Assembly: GCA_023055425.1 (NCBI GenBank)
Contig: JALGPY010000002.1
Span: 158,173,345-158,237,344, forward strand
Direction of reading: 5' to 3'
Origin: Linanthus parryae
Lineage: Eukaryota; Streptophyta; Magnoliopsida; Ericales; Polemoniaceae
Length of the DNA stretch: 64,000 nucleotides
In this document: in pieces, positions 1-11,475 of the stretch
Layout: every line of letters starts with the position of its first letter
Numbering within the stretch: position 1 is the stretch's first letter
The notes under the pieces: model-generated
What the model saw: only the letters and a program-made list of their open reading frames with translations
The model's database searches: none
What the model was told of the DNA's origin: nothing
Position numbers and translations under genes: made by a program

Positions 1-1828
1 CATGCATTTCTTGGTACCTGTTTCCTGCCCACAGCAACAAGTACCCGCGATCATATCCAATAAACAAAATCATGCATTAAACTACTCAAATATATCAATT
101 ATGCTCTCAGCGTCCTTTGTCTCGTATCAAGTGGAAAACTGACTGAAAATAGGCAAAATCAATCTCAACAGGGTCAGGTTACCCAAACTAACTACATTTA
201 CAAGCTATCGAAATACCCCCGCATTAAACTCTGCTCGTCCCGACCAGACCCTTGCATACTGACTTGCAGACCCTGTTTTTTGCATACTTCAATTGCATAC
301 TTCCCCATCCAACAGATTCATGCTCTAGACTAGAAGACTCAACTATTCAACTAACTCAAATAAAGAATATACAAAACTGACATATGACAAAACAAAGATT
401 TTTGGTTGAGATCGGGAAATTTCTAGAATTAAAACTGATGCGTCCTTCAATGTTCATTCTACCTCCAGAAAGTACTGGCTAACATGCGATTGGTGAGCCT
501 GTTTGTTTCTCAAGGTAGAAAATAAGTACAGGCTTCCCTTACTGTTACTTTCGTCTGTATCCTGAGAAAATCCCTAGTTATCCTACCTTCCGAGCTATAT
601 ACCATCAGGGGATCCTATGTCTAAACTGGTAGGATTTTTGTATGTATTAGGTAAGGCCAATCCTAGAAATCTCACTGTTCCCAACTCAAACCCCTCACCA
701 AGTCCCGAAACTGTCTAGAACAGCTAAGTCCCTGTGTCTCAATTTCCTGAAATCTTGGTGCTGATTCACCATTCTCGCGGCCACAATTGTGAAGTAGTAT
801 GTAGTCTAAAAAGTGTTCCCTACTCGGCTCTACTTTATTAACTGAAACAGAAAAGGACTTAAAACAATTAATACTTCTCTTTTTTTCTTTACTTTTTTTT
901 TCTTTTCTTTTTCATTCTTTTTTTATAACAAATACGAAAATAAAAACAAATTCAAACTAACTAAGCTAGGTAGTGCAATAATTAAATCTGTGGGGTATGA
1001 AGAGTATCAACTTGTCAGAAATAAACCCACATTAGTCGTTAAGCGCTGATCCTTGTAGTCCAGAAAATGACGTGTCGTCCCACCTAGCCTCCTCGTCACC
1101 AAAGATGTAGAAATAGGCACGACCACCAATTAAACCTGACAACCCCAAACCCCAAATATGTGCGGAAGAGATATCACGCACGAGACTACTCCTCCTGTGA
1201 TCACTGTGTAATGTAGTGATTCACATCCTCCAAATTAATGCTGTCGCCTCTAACTCACCCTGTCACACCCTCAAGCAGTCCAAAACCAATCTGAATTGAA
1301 GTTCTCGTCCATCTAAAACCCTCCCAGACTCACTCCCTCTGTCATAACGCGTAGTACTAGCCAACTAAACAAGTGATGCAAGTCACAAGGAAGGCTTCCT
1401 AGGCTAAAGTGGCTGTGAATGAAGGGGTAAACGGCTGCAAATGGGCTAACTATTTGGACCTAAGGCTGAGAAACAGGACGTGAGGTCCGTTATAAGCCAA
1501 ACACTCCACTGAAAAATGCAGTGACCGTGCTGCCACCCGTAGGCAGGTTGTCAACTACCTATGTGACTGTGGTGTGGTAACTAGTCGGATACCTAACTCA
1601 GACTACAACCTACCAGCATTGGATCTAGCGATCCCCAAAAAAACAAAACTCCACCTCGATGTCAATTTTCCTTCATGTTGGAGATTTAATTATTGAATTC
1701 TTCCCATTTTATAATCCTATTAATTGGCCTTTCTCAAAAGATTTCCTGATTTTATATTTATACTTTTTTTTTTAATAATGCAGGGTCAGAAGAATAGGTG
1801 GGTGGACTCAAAAGAAAAACGTGCTGAC
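1..1828 (-). other. 3' non-coding region of G1
   Basis: No coding sequence is seen. On the minus strand short blocks match the 3' non-coding region of G2: for example the block around 770-800 matches the region near 37380-37400, and the block around 1400-1570 matches 28610-28780. This supports the G1 assignment and implies that the 3' LTR begins outside the window. A T-rich stretch lies at about 880-925. Confidence 0.6.
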
Positions 1829-1899
1829 TCAAAAATTTAAATAAAATAAAAAATAAAATGAACAAAAATATGCTGACATGGCTATGCAAGAGGACACTA

Positions 1900-3601
1900 T
1901 TTCCCACCCCCACACTAGAGGTGGCGCGTCCTCGCGACTCAACTGATCTGGTCTGTAACTAGAATCTGTGTTCTCCGGAGTAGACTGGTCAGTCGGCTCA
2001 GGAGACGGTTCAGGAGTCTGCCACCCTCGGGGTCTCTTCCTCGAAGCCTGTCTCGCTGCCGCTGCTGTACCAGCGTGACTGGCACCCGGATGGGCACTAC
2101 TGGCCCCTGGGTCTGCGTGCTGTCTGGGGGGGGGGGGGTACTTGGTACCGCGTCTGCCAGGGTAAACGACACTATCTGCATGTTCGGGACTTGGGGTGGG
2201 GTCATGGCCAGAGAAGCTGTCGTAGGGCATGCTATCCTCCATTGCCCAACTTGGACAGTTATCACTCTAATAGTGGTCCGGGAAAATAAATTTCTTTCCA
2301 CGCATGTTGCTCTAAATCTCATTGAGGGCAGACTCATGAGCTCGCAGAGCAGCAGTGTTAGCATTGTAGATGTGCTTCTGGGTCTTAAACATCTTTCCAA
2401 GACCCCAGACCGTTTTCTTCACCGTCCTCACCAGGTAGTTCTGCATTTTTTCTTGGGCCTTAATTTTCTTTCTGACTTACTCCTCATGCTAAATCCTCTC
2501 CAGGCGCCCAAAAGAACTGCGCCTGGCCCCTCTGCTGGACTGCCCGTGGTCATACTTGGTCTGCCAGGGTTCACTGGAACTGGCAGATCGGGGCAGTCCA
2601 AGGGGACCTGGTAAAGCTGGAAAACCACCATCACCCCCACCATGAGGGGGTGCACCATCATCATCATCATCCACCTAGATGTAATCTGGAGGCCCGTGAA
2701 GAGCCTCCTCCAAAGCACATCTCATCTTTCGGTACTTTCGTACCTGAACCGGTCGGATATCTCTCAGCTCACTCGGAATTGGCACCGAATAGTCCTAGGC
2801 CATTTTGGTCAGCATCCCCAAAAAACCCAAACCCTTCTTACTGTTGGACTCTCTCCTTTCCTGAAAATCTCACAAATAATCTGCGGGAGGCTAACTGGCT
2901 CACGGTTCATCAAGCAATACACTAACAATGCGACATTATAGTCCATCCGGGTCATGTGCTTAATGCCCACGATCCGGTTGTTGACCCACTCAGTGCACCA
3001 TCTCGCCTCTCGAATCAAGTAGGTAGCAGGGAGTTTCCTAGGCAGGACTCCGCTCGGGGTAATACCACACAGCGCCTGGTACACCCGCACACAGGGTTTA
3101 AAGGATCTGGTCACTAAGCTGCTCAGAGGGTTGACGCCTGAGTTCCTGAAACTGACAATCGTCCAACACCAACTCCGGACCTAAACTCTCACGGATAATT
3201 TCTGGGTTGATCCTAATCCAAGTCTTTCTGTAGTAAATCCATTCTATGGAATGGGCCTCACTGTTCATGCACTGCTAGAGATTACTGAAAATCTCCTTAG
3301 CAAGCACATAACTAACCTGTAGGTTGGTAAATCCGGGGAATAAGTCCCCAAAATGATCCTGCCCGCTAAAGTTGAACAGGTTCTCCCCCATAGACACAAG
3401 ATCACGAGGAAAAGTTCTCTCTGCCGCTATGTCATACCTAATCTTTTTTTCCTGCAGAAAGAAACTGTGTGCTTCCATATTGAAAAACCTATGGTCACAG
3501 TAATGCTCGACCCTCAATAACCGACAGTCTATGATGTTCAATGGGGCAATGGCCCTATCGGGCCTCATGTAAGGTCTGTCCACATCCATCTCAGAAACCA
3601 A
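1900..3601 (-). pseudogene. G1 env-position ORF remnant (putative plant transposon protein type)
   Basis: Degraded ORF on the minus strand, downstream of pol, where Athila elements carry their third ORF. The recognisable part is 3601 to about 2809, where an N-terminal block (start at 3601) and a block with IREARWCTEWVNNRIVG continue in different frames. After that comes a short Asp/Gly/Pro-rich low-complexity stretch and a Pro-rich tail (about 2242-1900). Its position matches the G2 ORF at 26694-28048, which has the same general fold signature (plant transposon protein family) but very different sequence. No signal peptide or convincing membrane segment is visible, so an envelope function is not supported by the sequence. 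Frameshifts make a product unlikely. A run of 13 G at 2126-2138 breaks the tail. Confidence 0.55.
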
Positions 3602-3988
3602 AAAGATAGAAAAAACAAAATGTGCAAAGAGAGAGAAGAAACAGAACCTGGGTACCCGGAGTAAATCTTACGGGTATAGATTCGAAAATTGTCTCTGAAG
3701 CAGATCTGGAAATGTCTAATCTTTCTAGTGTGATTACGCCCACACTGTTTCTGATTAGTCTGGCGGTCCTGCGGTGGTGGCCGGAGTTGACTGGCGGCTG
3801 ATTGCTGCTGGCGGCTGGCTAGAGTAGAGAGAATTTTCTAGAGAGAGAGTTGAAAACTGTTTAACTGAAGTGAAAATGGGTCACTTTAAGCCGTACAGTA
3901 TATATTGGCAAATTTTCAAAAATTACAGAATGGCCCCAGGAATTCAAAACTTTTTCAAAAATTCTCAAAATATTCTGATCCTACGCAT

Positions 3989-4627
3989 TGTGCGTTTAAA
4001 CGCACATCCTGCGTTTGAATGCAGTGCTTCATCTTCAGGAAATTTTTTGAATCTTGATGGTGTGCGTTTGACGCACAGCTTATTGTCCTCTGGAATTTCT
4101 GAGATAGTGATGATGTGCGTTTGAACGCACATACTCTGCGTTTGAACGCAGCTCTTCAGTTCTTGATGTTCTGCAGATTTCTGATGCTGTGCGTTTGAAT
4201 GCTGATCCTGCGTTTGAACGCACATCTCCTCTCTAGAAAATTTCAGGGACTAAGTCTGACGCGTTTGGACGCACATGTTGCGTTGGGACGCTTATTCTTT
4301 CTCCTCAAAATTTTCATTCAAAGTCTTCTGCGTTTGGACGCACGTCGTGCCTTTCAACGCACATGTGTTAGCCTGAAAATTTTCTGATTTTGGTGTGCGT
4401 TTGAACGCACATGTGTTTGTCATATTTCTTTCTGGAGTTCCTGCGTTTTAACGCAACCCTTCTACGTTTGAACGTACATCTGCGTTTGAACGCAGGTCTT
4501 ATGTGTTTGATGGCACGACTCCAACTGCTGATTGTTCCCTTTTTCTCAATTTTTGCTGAAGTAGCCTTATGCGTTTGAACGCACAGATCTGCGTTTGGAC
4601 GCACAATTTTGCGTTTGAACGCACATG
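3989..4627. repeat. Array of about 19 short palindromes, core GCGTTTGAACGC
   Basis: About 19 copies of a 14-18 bp palindromic word are spread irregularly through 640 bp. The best is a perfect 18-mer, TGTGCGTTTAAACGCACA at 3989-4006. The commonest form is TGCGTTTGAACGCA (for example 4115-4130, 4137-4150, 4395-4410, 4611-4625). Variants change both arms together, such as ACGTTTGAACGT at about 4463-4474. The sequence between copies is unrelated, so this is not a simple tandem repeat. It lies between the pol end and the env-position ORF of G1, where G2 carries a different palindrome. Confidence 0.9.
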
Positions 4628-4761
4628 TCAAATTCTGCAAAAATTGCTCCTGTTTTCCTGAAACACTAAATTCAGCATTAAACCCCTCTTCTTCCTTTTC
4701 TCTCATATTATGAACATTTTATTTAAATAATAAATGACTAAATATAAAAACAACTACTCTA

Positions 4762-4804
4762 CGTTGGGTTGCCTCCCAACCAGCGCTTGTGATTTACAGT
4801 CGAC
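4762..4804 (-). promoter_or_regulatory. Conserved post-pol stem-loop of G1
   Basis: On the minus strand the word GTTGGGAGGCAACCCAAC (4780 to 4763) forms a 6-bp stem with a 6-base loop. It is preceded by a block beginning GTCGAC and containing GTAAATCACAAGCGC. The whole 43-base block is nearly identical to G2 25438-25480, although the coding regions around it have diverged. In both elements it starts within about 30 bases of the pol stop. The function is unknown; candidates are a splice or processing signal for the downstream ORF. Confidence 0.7.
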
Positions 4805-4829
4805 AGCCCGACTTTGTTACCTCAATTTT

Positions 4830-7146
4830 GGTCAGGGTATATCGAGGTAGATCGCCTCTACCTCTATTATCTCCTGTGGATGTCTGTATGGCTTGATTTT
4901 GTTCCCATTCACTTTAAAAACTGTGTTGTCCCTCGGGTTTTCAGCTCCACTACTCCCCATGATGTAATGTCTTTCACAATAAATGGTCTAGAACATCTTG
5001 AGCGCAGCTTCCCTGGATATAATTTCATCCTTGAGTTGTAAAGGAGAACTTTCTGCCCAATTTTTATCTTCCTCGGTAGAATGCAGTTGTCATGCCATTT
5101 TTTTGTTTTCTCTTTATAGATTTTGGCACTCTCATAAGCTGTTTTACGGAACTCCTCCAATTCGAGAAGTGCCATCTTCCTATTTTCTCTAGATATACTG
5201 TGATCCATATTAAGCTGCTTGATTGCCCAGTACGCTCTTTTCTCTAATTCTACTGGAAGGTGGCATGCTTTACCAATAACCAACTGATATGCGGACATTC
5301 CCAGCGGGGTTTTGTAGGCAGTTCTGTAAGCCCAAAGTGCATCATCAAGCTTTAAGGACCAGTATTTCCGTCCTAGATTCACAGTCTTTTCCAATATGCT
5401 CTTTATTTCCCTGTTTGACACCTCTGCTTGCCCATTTTCCTGAGGGTGGTAAGGCAGTGATACCTTATGAATATACACCCCATACTGCTTTAAGACTTTG
5501 GCAAAGACTATGTTAATAAAATGAGAGCCTTCATCGCTGAGCATGGATCTAGGTGTTCCAAACCTGATAAAAATGTTGCGTTTGAGAAATCGTTTTACTA
5601 CTGCTGCATCATTCTTCTAACAGGCCATAGCTTCACTCCATTTTGACATGTAATCTACGGCCAAAGGATATAGAGATTTCCCAAATAAGAAGGAAAAGGG
5701 CCCCTGAAATCTATACCTTAAACATCGAAAGGTTTGATCTCTTGCCAAATTGTCATGGGCATCTCATTTCACTGGGAAATATTTCCTGTGCGCTGGCAGC
5801 GGTCACAACTTTGTGCATAATCATGGCAATCTTTGAAAACAGTTGGCCAGAAAAATCCTGATTGCAGTACTTTGTGAGCTATTCTGGGGCCGCTGAAGTG
5901 TCCCCCACACTGTGCTGAGTGACAGTGCTGAATTACTTCCAGAATCTCGTGGCATGGGATACAGCGTCGAAGAATGTTATCGGCCCCCTGATTAAACATG
6001 TAAGGATCATCCCAGAAATAGTGCTTGAATTCTGAAATAAACTTATATTTTTCTTTGGGGTGATGTCTTCTTGAAGTGCTCCATTAACCAAATAATTGGC
6101 TATGGCGTAATACCAGGGTTGTCTGTTGGCTTTGAACTTCATAATATGCTCGTCAGGGAAGTTCTCTTGAATCGGCACTGATTCCGCTATTGGGTTCTCC
6201 AGACGAGATTAGTGATCAGCTACCACATTTTCAACTCCCTTTTGTCCCTGATTTCAACATCGAATTCCTACATCGGCAGAATCCAACGCAGCAGATGCGA
6301 CATTGCATCCTTTTTCTCCCGCAGGTACTTAAGTGCACTGTGATCAGTGAGGATGATAACTTTTGACCCTACCAGGTAAGATCTAAACTTGTCCAGAGCA
6401 AAAACCACCGCTAGCAGCTCCTTTTCGGTAGTCCCATAATTAATTTTTGCGTCATTTAGGACCCTTCTGGCATAATAAATCACACTGCACACATTATCCT
6501 TCCGCTGCCCCAAAACTACTCAAACTGCATAGTCACTGGCGATGCACATAAGTTCGAATGGGAGTGACCAATCTGGAGTCGCGATAATTGGTGCAGTGGT
6601 CAGCCGATCTTTGAGTACGTCAAAAGCTTTCCTGCAGGCTTCGTCGAATACGAATGGCACATCTTTTCCCAGCAAATTACATAATGGATTTGTAATGTTA
6701 GAAAAATCTTGGAAAAATCTTCTGTAAAACCCTGCATGGACCAAAAAGCTCTTGATCGCCTCAACTGTGGTAGGATTTGGCAACTGCTTAATCACCTCTA
6801 TTTTTTGCTCTGTCCACCTCTAAGCCTTTGCTAGAAATCCTGTGTCCCAGCACTATTCCTTCAGTAACCATGAAGTGGCATTTTTCCCAGTTGAGTACCA
6901 GGTTAGTCTTCCTTCAGCGAATCAGAACTCTGGCCAGATGGTATAAACAATCATCGAAGCTGTCCCCAAACAGTCAAAAATCATCCATGAAGACTTCCTG
7001 ATTTTTCTCAATCATATTAGAAAATATGGCCATCATGCATCGTTGGAATGTCGCTGGAGCGTTACATAGTCCAAATGGCATGTGTATAAAGGAAAACTTA
7101 CCATATGGGCAAGTCAACGTCGTCTTTTCTTTATCTTTCGGAGAGA
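4830..7146 (-). pseudogene. pol: G1 pol remnant: reverse transcriptase, RNase H, integrase
   Basis: Minus-strand pieces in several frames. Reverse transcriptase starts inside the domain (7146) with the TCPYG block and includes the catalytic FMDD near 6975, followed at once by a stop. The linker with GFYRRFFQDFSNI is at 6750-6680. RNase H with YGTTEKELLAVVFALDKF is at about 6440-6390, and TDHSALKYL follows. The integrase zinc finger (HCH...GGHFS then CDRCQRTG) is at 5999-5769. The catalytic core has GIDF near 5715, LSDEGSHF at 5540-5520 and [11 protein letters not shown] near 5425-5395, so D, D and E are kept. The C-terminal integrase region ends near 4830. Gag, protease and the 5' half of reverse transcriptase are absent. 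Several nonsense codons and frame changes rule out function. Confidence 0.88.
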
Positions 7147-7600
7147 AACAACTTCAGTCTTTGGCAGAACAAGGTACGTGCTTTGTTGAAGTAGCAAGGC
7201 ATGTGGTTGCCATTGGCGGAAGATTAAGAGGGGGCTTATACAACCACCACCGCTGAGTTTGAGTCTCAGCAAGAGGGGACGCGGCAGAGGGCTGCGTATG
7301 GGGTTCAGACAGTCAGAGTTCCGGCACGATATGGCGGCCAAGGGAAGCTACAGTGACGTCTGTTCAAACGGTAGAGAAAAGAGACACCAGTGGACGAAGG
7401 ATGAACTTAGGATCTGCAGGTTTGGCTGCAGGTGGAGGGTACTTCGGAGGATGGTCTAGTTCTCTAAGCCCCGTTGGGGGGCATGGAATCTGTGCTCTTG
7501 ACGAGGAGGCGGATTTGGCATGGGGGAGTCTCTGACGAGGGACACGACACGTGTAGGGCGTGCAAGGGGGCGCGTATGATGCGCGCAAGGGGGCGATTTT

Positions 7601-7970
7601 TAGGAATTCAGTGGGAATTGGAGCAATTTCGCAAAACGTTGCAGGAATTCAGCGGGAATTGGAGCAACGTGCTGGGGGGTTTGTTGTAGGGACTCGGTGG
7701 GAGTCGGAACAACAAAAAAACTTGTTGTAGGAACTCGGGGGGAGTTGGAACAACAAGAAGGGGGTTTGTTGTAAGGACTCGGTGGGAGTCGGAACAACAA
7801 ACGATTTTTTTGTAGGAACTCAGTGGGAGTAGGAACAACAAACAGGGGATTCGATTGCAAGATCTCGGCCGTAGTTGGAGCATCGATAGGGTTCGATTGC
7901 AGGAACTAGACGGGGGTTGGAGCATCGCTGGGGGCACTTGTTGTAGGATCTCGGCAAAGATGGAACAACT
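7601..7970 (+). repeat. Tandem hairpin array, about 9 units, about 42-bp period
   Basis: Units at about 7601-7629, 7637-7669, 7683-7713, 7724-7754, 7767-7798, 7810-7839, 7852-7885, 7894-7925 and 7939-7970. Each has an outer stem and an inner stem around a G-rich loop. Outer stems are GTTGT/ACAAC in most units, CGTTGC/GCAACG in unit 2, and CGAT..GC/GCATCG in units 7 and 8. Inner stems are GACTC/GAGTC, AACTC/GAGTT or AATTC/GAATT. Both arms change together between units. The array lies upstream of the TATA box, in the U3-like part of the LTR remnant. Confidence 0.85.
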
Positions 7971-8206
7971 TGTGAATTTGGGGTTATTGGAGAGAAGCAT
8001 CGGTTCAGGTTCGGGTTGCTCAGATGATTCAAGTCAAGGTGGAGATTTGTTGAATATGACTTGAAGTCAAAGGCGGCAAAAGTCAAAGGCGGCTAAGAGA
8101 TTTCGGAAACAAAATGGGGGTCCAACTTTGGCAGTTTTTGGGTTGTTTCCTTATTTGTTCTATAGTCGTTTTTGGGATGTCTTGGGCACTAAGTCGGTCC
8201 TATATG

Positions 8207-8217
8207 TCTATATAAGG
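8207..8217 (+). promoter_or_regulatory. TATA box of the LTR remnant
   Basis: TCTATATAAGG lies about 220 bases before the LTR end. It fits the U3/R junction of a plant LTR. Activity cannot be judged. Confidence 0.5.
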
Positions 8218-8431
8218 GACCTAGCTTGTGCCTAAACATTGTGGGTTGTCACTATGGCCTTTTGGCCATAGTGTGGATTGTATTTGTGGTGTTCCTCTCT
8301 AATAAACATGGATTTTCGGGTCGTGGAGGTAGCTAGCTAATCACCAGTGAACCACGTTATATCGGGTGTTTCTTGTGTTCTTGTTTTCATCAATTCACCG
8401 TTCTCTAAGGTAGGTCTAGATCATAACAAAC

Positions 8432-8443
8432 TGGAATCAGAGC
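8432..8443 (+). other. Primer-binding-site-like word (tRNA-iMet)
   Basis: TGGAATCAGAGC follows the ...TAACA LTR end after three bases. It differs by one base from the usual copia primer site TGGTATCAGAGC, as seen intact in C3, C4 and C5. Confidence 0.5.
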
Positions 8444-8471
8444 TTGTTTTCACAGGGGGTTTGTCATAACA

Positions 8472-9595
8472 AGGATCATATTACAACCACACTGAGAAGA
8501 GCCATCAACTTTTACTCAACTCTCCAAGCATACGATGGTCATTGGGCAGGAGACTAATGAGGGCCTATGTTTCTGATACCTGCTCTGGTAAGGTCTTGCT
8601 CATATTTTTCTGGAAGTATGTAAAAATGGCATCTACTGTAATCATAATTAGAAATGGCCTTTCCTGTAACCAAAGACTTGCTCGTACTATGATTAAAGGA
8701 AATCGTTATTGGGTGTTTATCATTTTCTTAGGTCATCACACTTCATATTGCGGGGGCTCTTGACGTAATCTTGTCCAAAGAACATAAGAGAGAGATGGTC
8801 TGTTACATTTTTAACCATCAGGCAAGAGCTTTTATTCCATATCCTTCTTCCGTATATGACAGTTTATTTCATCAGGAGGGTGAGCAATTTTGATTTTCAG
8901 TAAAATCATTTAATTACAAAACAGAGATGGTGGATGGGGCTTACACATTGAGGGCTCTAGTATGATGTTTGGGACTAGTTTGAATTATGTTGCTTTGAGA
9001 TTGCTGGGTGAAGGAGCTGGGGGCAACAACCAAAGAGTCCTGGAAGAAGCACGTAAATGGATCTTCGACCACGGTAGTGCAACTGTAACAAAATCATGGG
9101 GAAAGTTGTGGCGTTCAGTTTGGTTTCGAACCCTTTAGTATAGTTGTTTGTAAGTGCACACTTTATAAGATTTCTAATATTTTACTCCACATATGTGATT
9201 ATTGATCTTATGGTCATAACAGGTATTGGGAGTGTATGAGTGGTCTAACTCATTTCATGTCCATTCTCTTTCTTTTCCAAATACTTTGAAAGATTCAAGC
9301 AGACTATCCCGGCAATCGTGATAACAAGTATCACCATACTAAGAAAGGAGCTTGGACTTTTTCAACTGTGGATCAAGGATGGGCAGTCTCTGATTGCACA
9401 GCTAACGGATTGAAAGTAATCAAGTCCTCATAAATACATTTTGATTCCTGCTAGTTGTTGCCCCTAAGAATTTACTTTTGATGGTTCTTCCTTCAGGCTG
9501 TTCTCGTATAATCAGAATTGCCCCCAAACGAAGTAGGTGAAACGCTAGCTGTTGATCAATTATACAATGCTGTAAATGTTTTACTTTCTCTGCAG
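8472..9595 (+). pseudogene. Cyclase pseudogene block A: five exon pieces
   Basis: Exon ending 8587 reads [21 protein letters not shown], then D, two consecutive stops where the family has DYGGP, then GPMFLIPAL and a GTAAGG donor. Exon 8732-8821 (30 codons) has ITLHIAGALDVILSKEH and ends NHQ before a GC donor. Exon about 8925-9117 has [17 protein letters not shown] and [19 protein letters not shown] piece at 9223-9245 reads VLGVYEW and then runs out. Exon about 9303-9415 holds [20 protein letters not shown] with Asn in place of the Glu of the DCTAE motif. Exon 9497-9595 has an in-frame stop after AVLV and ends NAVNVLLSLQ at a GT donor. Between the fourth and fifth pieces about 200 residues are missing, including the MWCYCR region. 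Splice sites are mostly still consensus. Confidence 0.9.
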
Positions 9596-9737
9596 GTAAA
9601 TGTTATATACTCATTAGCTTACTACCTATACAAAGAACAATCACTATTGGTGGATGGCATTTATAATATACTAAGGATACAGCACTGCAAGAGATATCAT
9701 GCTTGCAACAAGTTGATATCTAGCTAGTGTGTTTTAT

Positions 9738-10188
9738 TTACAGAAGGACGAAGCGGATCTATCACATACAGATCTACAACATAAATTATAGCGGAAGATT
9801 CATGTGTTTACCTTGTCTTCCTTAGCTCCTAAGCACAGCGGATGATCAAAGGATGCTTGCTTTCACGTGCCCACCTTGCTCCCACAGTCCGGCTTTTTTA
9901 ATCACTAGGACGAAAGCTCTGATACACACCAAGTTCCACCAATGGAGGCTAGTTAGAGAGAGTCTAGGGTTTACTGTATTATGATCAGCACATGATCTCT
10001 ACAATAGTGTATAAAATAATGAGGAGGCTGTCTCCTTATATAGACAGACTTATACCCAATTGCAACATTGCCCCCTAGGGTTTATGTCTTTGCTACTAAC
10101 CCCATAAGGTTTGAGCTTGTCTCACCTAACCCCATAATATTAGGATAATTGCATTGGGCACCCTACATGGGCACATCAAATGCTAACA
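9738..10188 (-). repeat. C1 3' LTR (left copy)
   Basis: Matches 17186-17639 with substitutions and small indels. On the minus strand it begins TGTTAGCATTTG (10188 downward), preceded by a purine-rich GCGAGTGGGAGA tract. The other end is less sharp (TTAC...GGACG) because the two copies differ there. Confidence 0.85.
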
Positions 10189-10383
10189 TCTCCCACTCGC
10201 ACAGTGGGGTTGCACAAATACAGTAGGTCTAGTCTTCCTCAATCACCAACTATTATCATCTGCCAAAGTGTTTTTTGTGGCCTTGGTGTGTGACTGTGAG
10301 AGAACCTGCATTTCGGGAGTTCCATACTCTAAACTCATACGAGACGAGCTAGCAGCATGCGCACTCATCCTCAAGAAATAATG

Positions 10384-10451
<68 letters not shown>

Positions 10452-11475
10452 TATCCCCCAAATTCGATCAATTGTCATCTCGTAGACCATGAGCACCTAC
10501 CTTGTCCCAAAGGTCGTGCATCAATGAGTCTACATCTCCTTTATTATATTCATATACTGCATGATCCCATAAGATCTTGTAGGTGGGCCCAATCAAAATG
10601 ATAAAGAGCGATGCAATGAGAATCTTCCTTTCCATACATTGTCGATTTGATTAGGAGTCAGCTGCTTTCCTAGGAATGTCCTGTAAGGCCGAATCATTCA
10701 TAGCCGTGAGGTGTCACGCTAAAGTAGCATCACCTAACCGTCTCTCCGCGACATGGATAAAAGTACTAAGGGTATACAATGTCAGTCATTCTTATATGAT
10801 CGACAAGGCTCACATGGCGGGGAATCTCAGGGACTAGTTCTACTCGCCACCTCATGTCACTCATCAGCACGCGTCATCTCATAAGATGTGCGCCATAGTG
10901 TTTGGACTCTAATCAGAGCACATGTCCTATCCCATAGGGCCCACTATACAGATGTAAGTACAAAAGCCCATATGACTATGAACCTGAGTACTGAATATTG
11001 CACATGCGCAAGTCGAAATCAGTTCTCTCATCTGGCTTTCTCTACGCAGACTATACATGGTTCGGGATAGTAACCATGTTCGAATGGCCATAAACCAATC
11101 TCACCTTGGAACTTATTCCAATGCGACAAATGAATCAGTCTGACAGGGTCTTCCACTATTGATAGATGTCTAGCTCTTGTCATAGGCCATGCGCCTCATA
11201 TGACAGGCGTCACTTATCATATCATACGCTTCTAGCACTTATCGGTATTCTGTCTCATCTTCTACTCACCTAGACTATCCAGGATGTTGTAAACGCGGTT
11301 GCTCGTGTGAGAGAGTTAACCTAGTATCCGCGCGACATGTTCTATGCTAGTACAGAATATGTAAACGTATCATACAAGTATCGAAACAACATGTAGCATA
11401 ATAGAAACAAATCCAATTAAAATCCAACAATCAATGTCTAAATCATATCATCAGTCTGAAATCTCTAGTGATATC
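10189..11475 (-). other. C1 3' untranslated region
   Basis: No coding sequence seen between the RNase H stop (11476) and the 3' LTR. It contains the (AT)n run at 10386-10449. Confidence 0.6.
10386..10449. repeat. (AT)32 microsatellite
   Basis: An uninterrupted 64-bp AT dinucleotide run inside the C1 3' untranslated region. The alternating Ile-Tyr ORF across it is an artefact. Confidence 0.98.

Larger units (their letters stand above)
1..7146 (-). mobile_element. G1: truncated Athila-type Ty3/gypsy retrotransposon
   Basis: Read on the minus strand, this element gives reverse transcriptase, RNase H and integrase (7146 to about 4830), a conserved stem-loop, a palindrome array, an env-position ORF remnant (3601 to about 1900) and a long 3' non-coding tail. 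Gene order and spacing match G2 in this same window, which is how the parts were recognised. The 5' LTR, gag, protease and the first part of reverse transcriptase are missing: homology to G2 stops near 7146. The 3' LTR would lie left of the window. Nonsense codons in pol show it is dead. Confidence 0.88.
7147..8428 (+). other. Copia-type LTR remnant (U3 with hairpin array, R/U5)
   Basis: Not coding in any convincing frame. The right part looks like an LTR: a TATA box at 8207-8217, a polyadenylation-like AATAAA word near 8302, an end in ...TAACA at 8428, then a tRNA primer-site-like word TGGAATCAGAGC at 8432-8443. A purine-rich run at about 7221-7234 may be the polypurine tract of the preceding body; the exact left end of the LTR was not found. 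The body of the element is missing: only about 28 bases separate the primer-like word from the cyclase exon. A TCATAACA word occurs at the LTR end and again at about 8463-8470, so the second may be the last bases of a deleted 3' LTR. Confidence 0.55.

Noticed and set aside
1900..3601. True viral envelope gene in G1
   Set aside because: No signal peptide, no clear membrane segment and no resemblance to known envelope proteins; the position alone gives the name. The same holds for the third ORFs of G2 and S1.
7601..7970. CRISPR-like array with a period near 42 bp
   Set aside because: Units are imperfect hairpins that vary along their length, there are no constant repeats with unique spacers, and the host is a plant. 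The same applies to the M1 intron arrays.
7600..8086. Ser/Pro/Leu-rich minus-strand ORFs of up to 130 codons
   Set aside because: They are reverse translations of the hairpin array and have no family match.
10243..10461. Ile-Tyr repeat protein
   Set aside because: It is a translated (AT)n microsatellite.
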